DNA of 64,000 nucleotides, taken from contig JAJQJQ010000002.1 of the NCBI GenBank assembly GCA_028622995.1, forward strand, positions 7,998,001-8,062,000, in the 5' to 3' direction. Below the pieces are notes generated by a model, which did no database searches, had not been told where the DNA came from, and saw only the letters and a list, made by a program, of their open reading frames with translations. Position 1 is the stretch's first letter; each line of letters opens with the position of its first letter. Source of the stretch: Panagrolaimus kolymaensis (lineage: Eukaryota > Nematoda > Chromadorea > Rhabditida > Panagrolaimidae). Shown piece after piece: positions 51,701 through 61,307 of the stretch. Position numbers and translations under genes: made by a program.

Positions 51701-54700
51701 ATCATAATAAAATATGAATAAATTATGTTTTAAAAAAATTTTAGTAACTCGAAGAGAAGCTGATAAAGTTTATTCGCTTCCTGGATTAACATTTGATATA
51801 AATTTTGATAATTATGCTGGTTATTTAAAAGGTGTGGATGGTAATTATTTACATTATTGGTAAGTCTAAAAAAATGGGTTTTAACGAAAAAATTAATAAA
51901 TTCTAAAAAAAATTAAATATTCTGATATTTTTTATTTAGGCTTTTGACATCCCAAATGAATCCCGGAAGTGATCCATTATTCCTTTGGCTTACAGGTGGA
52001 CCAGGATGTTCAGGGCTTGGAGCACTTCTCACTGAACTTGGCCCATTCCGTCCAAATCCAGATAATCGAACACTTTCTGAAAATCCATTTGCATGGAATA
52101 AATTCGCTAATGTTTTGTTTATTGAATCTCCTCGAGGTGTTGGATTTTCATTCCAAGATAAAACCATAAATAATGACACCATTTGGGATGATGATCGAGT
52201 ATGTTTTTAATTTATTTATATTTAATTTTAGAGGTGTCAAAAATAAAGATGAAAAGTTTTAGTCAGCCCAAGATGCATATCTTGCATTAAAAGATTTCTT
52301 CAGCGTTTACACAGAATTTCAAAATCGTCCATTTTATGTTGTTGGAGAATCTTATGGTGGAGTTTATGTTCCAATGTTGACTTCACTTTTAGTTGAAAAA
52401 ATTCAAGTAAGCACATTGACGCATTTATGTTTCCTGGAATCTTGCATTTTAAAAGATATGTTCATCGAGAAAAAAAAATAACACAAAATTTTTTTAGAGC
52501 GGTGATTTACAAAATGTTAATCTCGTTGGTATGGCAATTGGTAATGGAGAATTAAACTCCGTTATTAATAGTAATTCTTTACTTTCTGATATGTATTATC
52601 ATGGTTATATGGGAAAAGGGTAAACAAACTTTCCAAATATTTTATAATTCACACGAGAAAAAAAACCTTGCAAATTTTTTAGTGAATGGGATTCTCTCAA
52701 ACAATGTTGTAATACAACATATCAAGAATTGCCTTTATGTCCATTTGATGAACGATATTTTGTTGATATGTATGGTAACGCAGTACCTAAAGATCAAAAT
52801 GATTCATGTGATGTATTAATTGCGAATAAAATTAATAATGTTTGGACTGAAGATATGCTTGAATAGTGAGTTTTTAAAACATAAATAAATGAAAAGAGTC
52901 CAAAATTTTCTGAAATTATTTAAATGTAAAGCAATGAATTGCTAATTTTACTCTAAAGTTGAAGAAGAAGAAAAATGAATTTTATAAACAAATTTTTTTT
53001 TCCAGCTCCGATGTTTATAATCAAAATCAAGATTGCTATCAACAAACATCATACCTTTTGGGTTCAGTTCGTTCAGCTAAAACTCGACAAAATGTTAAAC
53101 GTCATGGTCATGCAGTCCTTCAAAAACAACGAGATGCCATAGTTACTAATTATGTTAATGCATATCTTTATAAAAATGATAATGTAAGCAATTTAATTAA
53201 TTTTTGAATTCAAAAAAATTGGTTTTAGTATAATCCAATTAGCACCGATCAACTTGGAGGTTTCCCTTGCTTTGGAACTGATGCCGCAGCAGATTATTTA
53301 AATCAACCTGAAGTTCGTAAAGCCCTTCATGTACCAGATAATAATCCATATATTCATCGATGGGGTTTTTGTGAGTAAGTATCTTTTATCAACAAACAAA
53401 AACTTTTAAAAAAATTTCAATCAAAAAATTAATTTTTTTTATTTGTAAAAACTTTTTTTGTTTTTCTAAAAAAAAAGAATGCAAGAAAGATTATTTCTTT
53501 AGTTATCTGCCATTAAAGCTCATTTCATTTTCTTTCTCTTTTTCATGACAAATTTATATTTATTTTAATTATTAGAAATTAGCTTTGCGCAGAGGCGATA
53601 ACGTGACCAATGAGGGAAACCGAGGTGCGTTTATTGCTGGTTGAAAACTTTCACCAATTACCCGCGATGGTCTCTGAAATATGAGTGCCATTTGCAATTT
53701 TTGGACAGCCCTCCGGGGCTTTATTTTCTTTAAACATAACAAATCCACGATGGATCTTGTTTTGCGTATCTTTGCAAAATGTTATTTCATCAGCGTTTGA
53801 AACATTTATGCTAATTTTCAATGAGCACAAAAATTTCTTTTTCTCGCAGACCAGAATTGCTTTGTTTTTACAACATTGTAATGACCTTTTTTACAGTGAT
53901 TACATTAATGAAAATTACAATCGACAATACAATGATACAGGAATCTTCTTCGACAGAATTTTAACTTCTCAATACCCAATTAAAATTTTAATTTACAATG
54001 GTGATACAGATTATGTAAGATTTCCCCAAACCCAAAATACTCTATCATAAAAAAAACTTTTACCATATTAGGCATGCAATTTTATTGGTGATCAATGGTT
54101 CGTGGAAGGCATAGCACAACGATGGGGTTTAGTCACAACTAAAGCATACGATGAATGGCATTATCGTAATGAAATAGCTGGATATATGAAACAATTTGCA
54201 GCACAAAATGTTAAAATTAATCTTGTAACTGTTAAAGGTGCAGGACACATGGTTCCCATGGATCGTCCAGGACCAGCGATGCAAATGATTTCAAATTTCT
54301 TTAATGATCGAGATTTATCCTTGCCCTTGGTTTATAACACTGATAATACACCATTAAAACGACAATATCGAATTCAAGAAATGGTGAGTTAATTTTAACA
54401 TAAAAATAGCAAAAATGAAAGAACCTATTATGTCGAAAAAAATAGTTTCAAAATCTTTATTTTTCATTCAACAAATTTCTTTAAATCAAAATTAACTATC
54501 AAAGCGATAATTTTTAGTTAACAAATATAACAATAACTCAAAGAGTTGGAGCATTCCGTAAAGCTAAAGGCCTCCTTCAAGGTACACCAAATGAAATAAA
54601 ACGAACCAAACGTGAAGTTCGACCTGATCCATTCCGTCCACCACCAGGAAGTAAAGAAAATGATTTCGTTAAATCTCTTCCTGGAATAACATTCCAAAAT

Positions 54701-57700
54701 TCTAAACATTATTCGGGTTATCTTGAAGCTCATACAGGTGTATTCTTACATTATTGGTTGATTGAAGCTCCATTTAATCCTGAAACAGCTCCACTTATTC
54801 TTTGGTTAAATGGTGGACCTGGATGTTCTTCCCTTGGTGGTTTAATTAATGAACTTGGACCTATTCGACCATCAAAAGATGGAAATAATTTATTGGAAAA
54901 TCCTTTCGCTTGGACTAAAGTAAGTTGATTCGATAAAGTACACAAATGTTTGGAACTCTGACAACAAAAATAAGCAATTATTAATTTTTTCATTTTTATT
55001 AAATCCAATTTTTTTTTTTCTGTTTTAAAATTGATCGTGAGGAGAGACTCTCTGTTGCTAACAACTTTCATGAAAGTTATCTTTTTTTAGGCTGGTAATG
55101 TATTTTTCCTTGAATCACCTCGAGGTGTTGGATTTTCATATAGCACCGCTGAAGCTGAAGTTCCATCAACTGATTCATACAATGATACTTACGTATGTCA
55201 TCCACCTTTTTTCATTTCGTGTTATGTATTTATTTTTTTGTAGACCGCTGAAAATAATGTTCTTGCAATTAAAGCCTTTTTTAATCGATATACAGAATAT
55301 CATAATCGAAGCTTTTATATTACTGGTGAATCATATGGAGGAGTTTATATTCCAACCCTTACTGATGGTTTAATTAAAGCTATTAACGTTAGTGATTTTT
55401 AAGCGGTTGAATAAAAATGATTTAAAATTAATAATATTTTAGTCTGAAAATTTAAATTACATTAATTTCAAAGGCATTGCAATTGGAAATGGTGAAATGA
55501 GTGAATTACTTCAAATTAGTTCAGCCGTTAATTTACTTTATTATCGTGGAGTTTTTGATTATCCGTAAGCTTCATTCAGAGTAGCATTTTTAAAAATGAA
55601 ATCGATTAATTTTTAGAACCTTTTTGAACATTTCCAAATGTTGCCCTGGAAATACTCCACAAATTCCCGGTTATCTAACTCCATGTGACTTTACTCAATA
55701 TGTCACTGTTGATACTTATGGTAATGCTCATGGAATTCAAAGCAGCGATCCATTTATTTATCAATGTGGACAATATGTTGAAAAATATGGTTTCTTAATG
55801 GTTTGGGAAACTCTGTAAGCTTTAAATCATTTGCATCCATAGGGTCGTTAAACGAATATATGATTTCCAGCAATGATGTTTATAACACCTTCCAAGATTG
55901 TTATAATCCACCATACAATAACACAGGATTATCAAATAACAACAACAACAATAATGTTCGAAAGCGAAGTAAACGAAGTGTAGAAATTTCAAATAAACCT
56001 GGACAAATGTTAGCACAAAATTTTAATTTTGTTGATATGGCGGTTCGTTATTCAGAGAAACATAAAAGGTTAAAATTATAAATAACAAAATTTTAGAAAT
56101 TGTTAAATAAAGATTCAACTGATGCTTTTCGAGGAGTTTATTGTTATCAAGATGATGCTTCGGTAGGTTATCTAAATCGAAATGATGTTCGTAGCGCTCT
56201 TCATGTGAATATTCCTGGACTTCCAGCTTGGCAAGATTGCAAGTGAGCCTTTCCGATTAACTAAAAAACCTTCTTAAAAAATAATCCATTATCTTCAGTG
56301 ATGACATCAATGAACACTACCATCAACTTCATAACGACACAACCCCAGTTTTTGATAGTATTATTGGAAGCAATTATCCACTTAAAGTTTTAATTTACAA
56401 TGGGGATGCAGATATGGCATGCCAATTTAAAGGTGATGAATGGTTTATTGAACGTTTAGCATTTAATCATGAATTCATGCCTGTTATGGCACGAAAGCCA
56501 TGGCATTATAAATATGTTGATGACACCGGATATAATTGGGATCCAAGAGTAGCTGGATTTCAAAAGAAATTTAGAGGACGCAATGTTAAAATTGATATGT
56601 TAACCATCAAAGGTGGCGGACATTTGGTAAGTAAACAGAAAAATATGCATTTTTTTTCCTAGATAGTTTTTTTTTTGAAATTTACAATTGCATTTTTAGG
56701 TTCCTCTTGATCGTCCTGCACCAACCCTTCAAATGATTTACAACTTTATTAACGATAACGATTATGATACTCCATTACCATATAACCTTGTAAAACCACG
56801 CGATATGCTTCCAAATGCCACAGCGGCTCCACTTCCATATGATACAAGTACAAATCGAGAAGCTTCAATGGTTTTCGACCTTCCTGGTTTAACTTTCAAT
56901 CCAAATTTCAATCAACATTCTGGATATTTACCTGGATCAAAACCAGGCAGTTATATTCATTATTGGTTTGTTGAATCGCAAAATGATCCAACTCAAGATC
57001 CAGTAGTTTTTTGGATAACTGGTGATTTTGGTTGTTCTTCAATTGCATCAATGTTAAGCGAAATGGGCCCATTCAGACCTAATCCCGATGGCCAAACACT
57101 TTACGAAAATGTTTTTTCATGGAATAAACAATCTTCTATGGTATTTTTAGAAGTTCCTCGTGGTGTTGGTTTTAGTTTTCAAGATGATGCCGTTAATCAA
57201 GATACTGATTTTCCTGATGATCAAGTAACTAAATCTCTTTGATCCAAAATTTAATAAATAAATTAAAATAATATTTTATTTTAGAATGCGCAAGATGCAG
57301 CTACAGCAATAATAAATTGGTTATTGACTTTTAAAAGCTATGCAAATCGAGATATTTATATTGGTGGAGAAAATTATGGTGGAGTTTTAATTCCACTTGT
57401 CGCTAAACAAATTGCGGATTTGATTCAAAATGGTGGTACCACCAACCTTAATTTCCGAGGCATTCTTATTGGTAATGGAAGATTATCGAATAAATGGAAT
57501 GTAAGCAGTTTTTATGGTAGTTAAAAACAATAATTTTACTTATTATTATTATTTTTAGCTTGCTCATCGAGGTGATTTCATGTATTTCCATGGACAATTA
57601 AGCAAAGAGTAAACAAACCAACACCTAAAAATTTTCCCTCCAACATCCCATCCATTTTTTAGGCAATGGATTACCCTTCGAACTTGTTGCCAACCTCAAA

Positions 57701-59279
57701 ATACCATATATTGTAATATCACAAGTTATCTCCTCCCTGGTGGAGAATCAAATGGAAATAATAGGACTTGTGGGGAAATCGCTTCATATCTTGCAACTCA
57801 AAGACAACATCAAAGTAGCTTAGGAATTTATAATATGTATCAAGATTGTTATGGATTTAATAATAAATCATTTGGTTCTGTCACAACAGCCGCTCAACAT
57901 GTTGCAGAAAATTCTAAATTCTTTAAAAATCATCGATTTTCTGCTAAAGCTGCTTTTGTTAGTCAATTTGTAAGTTTGACAATTTTTATAAAAAACTTGT
58001 GAGTAAAAAATATGTGTTTAGACTCGAATGAATTACAAATCCACTGATTCCAATGGTGGATTCCAATGTTATATGGTTGATGCAGTTACAAAATATTTAA
58101 ATCAAAGAAGTGTCAGAGATTCTTTGCATATTCCTGATTATATTCATCAATTTGATTATTGCAAGTAAGTACAATGCCTCCCAAACAACTTCCTTGAACT
58201 CTAAAATTTTACCTTTTTAGTGGCACATTAAATTATGCACACCATCCAAGTTATGATAATGATTATATCAATGACATGTCCGATACCTTTATTGGACTTT
58301 TTAAATCTCCATATATCCAAAATCGTAATTCAAGTGATCCATTCCGAGTTATGCTATATAATGGTGATGTGGATCTTGATGTAATTACATTGGAAGCAGA
58401 ATATTTTGCTGAAACTTTAGTCTCAACATTAGGTGCTAGAATTACATTTAATCGAACTCGATGGAATTATCAAAGACCTGGACCTAATGGTCGAACAGTG
58501 GAAGCAGGATTTAAAAAGGCTTGGTATTTCAGCAATCAAAAAGTTCATTTGGATTTGGTTACAGTTAAAGTAAGCATTGTGGTTAAAGTTTGTGAAATAA
58601 AAAGAGTAAAATTTTCTAGGGCGCTGGAACCTTTGTTGCTGCAGATCGTCCAGGTCCATCTTTGCAATTATTCTCAAATTTTATAAATAATGCTGAAATT
58701 GGAAAACCTATTTCTGTATCACTTGCAAGAAAAGCTTTGAAACCTGCATTCGAACCTCCATCAATAGTGGCTACAACCTTGCCAACAATTCCAAAAGGAA
58801 CTACAACAACTACTACAGCCACTACTACCACAGTCACGGGTACTACTACAACAAACACAGGCCCAACAACAACAAATACAAGCCCAACCACAACAACAAA
58901 TACAAGCCCAACCACAACAACAAATACAAGCCCAACCACAACAACAAATACAAGCCCAACCACAACAACAAATACTGGCCCTACCACAAAAAACACTGGC
59001 ACAACTCCAGTTCCTCCACCAACTACATCCCCATATTCAGGAGCAACTCAACAATCAACTAATTCATCAACTGGAACTAATCCAACTCAACCACCTCCAG
59101 TAAATACAACTTCCTCACTCACAACAATTTCAACAACAACACCAACTTCTGCAACAAACCTATCAACAACTTCAACTTCTGCACCAACAACAACAAGTGG
59201 TGCACCTCCTTCAATGGCTTCATTACCATTCATTTCAATCATGGTTTCTTTTATTTTTTCAATGTTTTTTATTCACTAA
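48716..59279 (+). CDS. Four-domain serine carboxypeptidase (peptidase S10), K10C2.1-like
   Basis: Thirty-one exons close in phase, giving about 2,371 residues, close to C. elegans K10C2.1. A signal peptide is followed by four S10 domains: about residues 40-550 (48716-51589), 563-1080 (51745-54383), 1125-1660 (54518-56790) and 1690-2200 (56860-58710). Domains 1-3 have GESYGG, an NGDTD or NGDAD motif, and GHMVP or GHLVP, the Ser/Asp/His triad, plus NGGPGCSS or TGGPGCSG for the oxyanion region. Domain 4 has GENYGG, NGDVD and GAGTFV, so Ser and His are lost. Dibasic sites lie in linkers or loops ([21 protein letters not shown]). The Thr-rich tail ends in a hydrophobic segment that fits a GPI signal. 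It probably trims C-terminal residues from peptides at a cell surface or in lysosomes. The junction 56043-56096 uses a weak GTTCGT donor, chosen because it alone keeps the frame. The U4 RNA gene sits in the intron 53375-53896. Confidence 0.92.
53581..53721 (+). ncRNA. U4 spliceosomal snRNA
   Basis: The transcript begins AGCTTTGCGCAGAGGCGATA and continues with ACGTGACCAATGAGG, CCGAGGTGCGTTTATTGCTG and GTTGAAAACTTTCACCAATT. These are the conserved U4 5' region that pairs with U6, the 5' stem-loop (bound by 15.5K and Prp31) and the central single strand. The 3' half has a hairpin, the Sm site AATTTTTGG and a terminal CAGCCCTCCGGGGCT hairpin. Length is about 141 nt, normal for U4. It lies in a 522-base intron of the carboxypeptidase gene in the same orientation, and U4 normally has its own snRNA promoter. 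The sequence looks intact. Identification is from known U4 sequence features, not a search. Confidence 0.95.
58861..58980 (+). repeat. 24-bp coding repeats in the mucin-like tail
   Basis: AGCCC recurs at 58881, 58905, 58929 and 58953, exactly 24 bases apart, and each unit encodes TTTTNTSP. The repeats sit in a Thr/Pro/Ser-rich stretch (about residues 2200-2345) that would be heavily O-glycosylated and would hold the enzyme domains away from the membrane. Identical unit length and near-identical sequence suggest copy-number variation between individuals. Confidence 0.9.
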
Positions 59280-60185
59280 TTTTCAATTTTAACTTATGTT
59301 AGAAAAATATTAAAGTAAAAATATTCATGTATTTGGTTCAAAATAAATTATAGAATTTTAAGAAAATTTTTTTAAACAAAACAAAAAATTAATGTTATTT
59401 TGTTACTTCTTATCGATCAGGGATGCGCGGAAATACAGTATACCTTTTTACAAATCACTCAAAATCTCAGTAATGAGCAAATATAATAATAAAAAGCTTT
59501 CGATATGTTTTATTTTCATTGCTTGGCGATCATTTTGGTCAAGACAGATTTAAAAAATTAAATACCCTTTATGAGATCTTCTGATATTTCCGTATGCAAA
59601 TTTCACGGAAATTTCTACGGAAATATCGGACGGAAATGGCAAAAAATCTATTGGAAACTTATATTTATTTAAATTCACTGCTAGTAATCAAGAAGATCAG
59701 CTAGATCTATCGGACGCTAGCAATAAAATCAAAGATATAAGATTTGCTGATTGAGTTTTTGCTATTTCCGTGACATTTCCGCAAATTTCCGTCCCGCATC
59801 CCTGTTATCGATTAAGAATTTCTTAAATAAAACAATTTTAAAATCTATGTAAACGACATTAGTAAATTCATGAGACATAGTTTACCTTTTTTAATTTTCA
59901 TCATCTCAAAAACTTTGAAAGCTAGACTTTTTTTTTTTTTTGCTTTCAACCATTTTTCAAATTTTCCGCATATTCGGGTTTCGCCGCTATTTTCTTATGA
60001 TTTCCCACATATTTTTGGCGCCATTTTTGCTTCATTAATTCTTGCTTTTTTGCTCAAAGCTTTCATTCAATTTTCTTCAGTTCCTAAACTTTTTAGTTTT
60101 TTCTGAAAGCTGCCGTCAACTATTTCAACTATCAACTTTGAAATCTTCTATCATCCTTGATCCGTAAACCCTCAACAACTTCAAC
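59280..60185. other. Intergenic region with hAT-type MITE, histone H4 promoter
   Basis: Downstream of the carboxypeptidase gene and upstream of histone H4. Most of the first half is the MITE at 59418-59804. The second half is T-rich with a GGCGCC at about 60016-60021 and should hold the H4 promoter. I do not identify specific histone promoter elements. Confidence 0.5.
59418..59804. mobile_element. hAT-type MITE, 387 bp
   Basis: The ends read CAGGGATGCG and CGCATCCCTG, a 10-base perfect terminal inverted repeat of the hAT CAGGG type. Both sides are flanked by the same 8 bases, TTATCGAT (59410-59417 and 59805-59812), the expected hAT target duplication. Inside are repeated ATTTCCG/CGGAAAT blocks in both orientations, typical of subterminal transposase-binding repeats. 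There is no transposase frame. The duplication is perfect, so the insertion is fairly young. Confidence 0.92.
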
Positions 60186-60612
60186 ATGTCTGGTCGTGGC
60201 AAAGGTGGTAAAGGTATTTATTTTATTTTCTTATTTTATGTTCTTGTTGTTTCATCATTTCCATTTTTCAGGATTAGGCAAAGGTGGAGCCAAACGTCAT
60301 CGCAAGATTCTTCGTGATAACATCCAAGGTATGCTTGCTTCTTATTTTGTATTTCTCTTTCTTTTATCATTCTTTTCATTTTCAGGTATCACCAAACCTG
60401 CTATTCGTCGTCTTGCTCGTCGTGGTGGTGTTAAGCGTATCTCTGGTCTCATCTATGAAGAAACTCGTGGCGTTCTCAAAACCTTCCTCGAAAACATCAT
60501 CCGTGATTCCGTCACTTACTGTGAACATGCAAAGCGCAAGACTGTCACCGCTATGGATGTCGTTTATGCTCTCAAGCGCCAAGGAAAGACTATTTATGGT
60601 TTTGGTGGATAG
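60186..60612 (+). CDS. Histone H4, divergent and intron-containing
   Basis: Three exons close in phase: 60186-60213, 60272-60328 and 60386-60612, giving 103 codons and the standard length. The tail [20 protein letters not shown] is identical to canonical H4. Against the usual animal sequence I count seven changes in the core: V21I, V60T, V65I, A69S, T73C, R95K and L97I. Replication-dependent animal H4 genes normally lack introns and end in a stem-loop. This one has two short introns, and an AATAAA follows at 60701-60706 with no stem-loop seen between. It is therefore probably polyadenylated and expressed outside S phase. It would still package DNA in nucleosomes with H3. No other histone gene is nearby. 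Confidence 0.95.
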
Positions 60613-61307
60613 AGGAATCTTCAAGAACTTGTGATGCCTTCTTTTGTTTTTCTTTTGTTCTTTTTTTGTTTACATGTTTTTTTGTTTGATGTTTTGTTTG
60701 AATAAATTTCTTGCTTATTTTTGGTTCGATTGATTTGAAAAGGAGCTATGTTTAGAGGAATTTGTTTTGAATAAGCAACAATCAGTTCGAAAAGAAAGCA
60801 AACTATTAGTTAGATTAGTCATAGCTTCGTGATCAAATGTTTATGGGAGTTAATGCTTTGGACTTATCAAATTTTTTTCCTTATCGTTTGTTATTTTATC
60901 ATGAAATTTCGAAGTTTTACTAACAATCGTATTCATTGAAATTATGCTTTATCTTTCAAAACTAACACCTTACTTCTTTAAAAAAAATAGTTTATACCAA
61001 AGCTTTAGAGGATTCACTCTAAAACTACATATTCTGGATCAAGCACCATTATTCAAGAAAGCACATTGAAAAGCAAAGCAACCATTGGATTTACACCTTA
61101 CAACTCACGTTTTATCGAATGTACGTTCAGGAAGTAGAGTAAAAGTTTCGATCATTATCACATTAAAAATGTTATTATTTCAAAGATTTTTACAGCTTTT
61201 TAAAACAAAAACAAGATGATTTATAAAAAGTTTTGGATTCATGTCTTTATTATGCATAAAAATATTTTCGTTTGAAAGATTTCAATAATTAAAAAAGAAA
61301 AGGAAAT
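60613..61307. other. Convergent intergenic spacer after histone H4
   Basis: This holds the H4 3' UTR with the polyadenylation signal AATAAA at 60701-60706, and the 3' UTR of the minus-strand gene that follows. I looked for a histone 3' stem-loop after the stop codon and did not see one. Confidence 0.6.

Noticed and set aside
53685..54050. Plus-strand frame of 121 codons in a carboxypeptidase intron
   Set aside because: It starts inside the U4 snRNA and reads through intron sequence before entering the next exon in frame by chance.
58616..59002. Minus-strand Val-rich frame
   Set aside because: It is the antisense shadow of the Thr-rich tail of the carboxypeptidase gene.
59870..60106. Open frame of 78 codons upstream of histone H4
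   Set aside because: Hydrophobic low-complexity translation of T-rich promoter DNA, with no signal of conservation.
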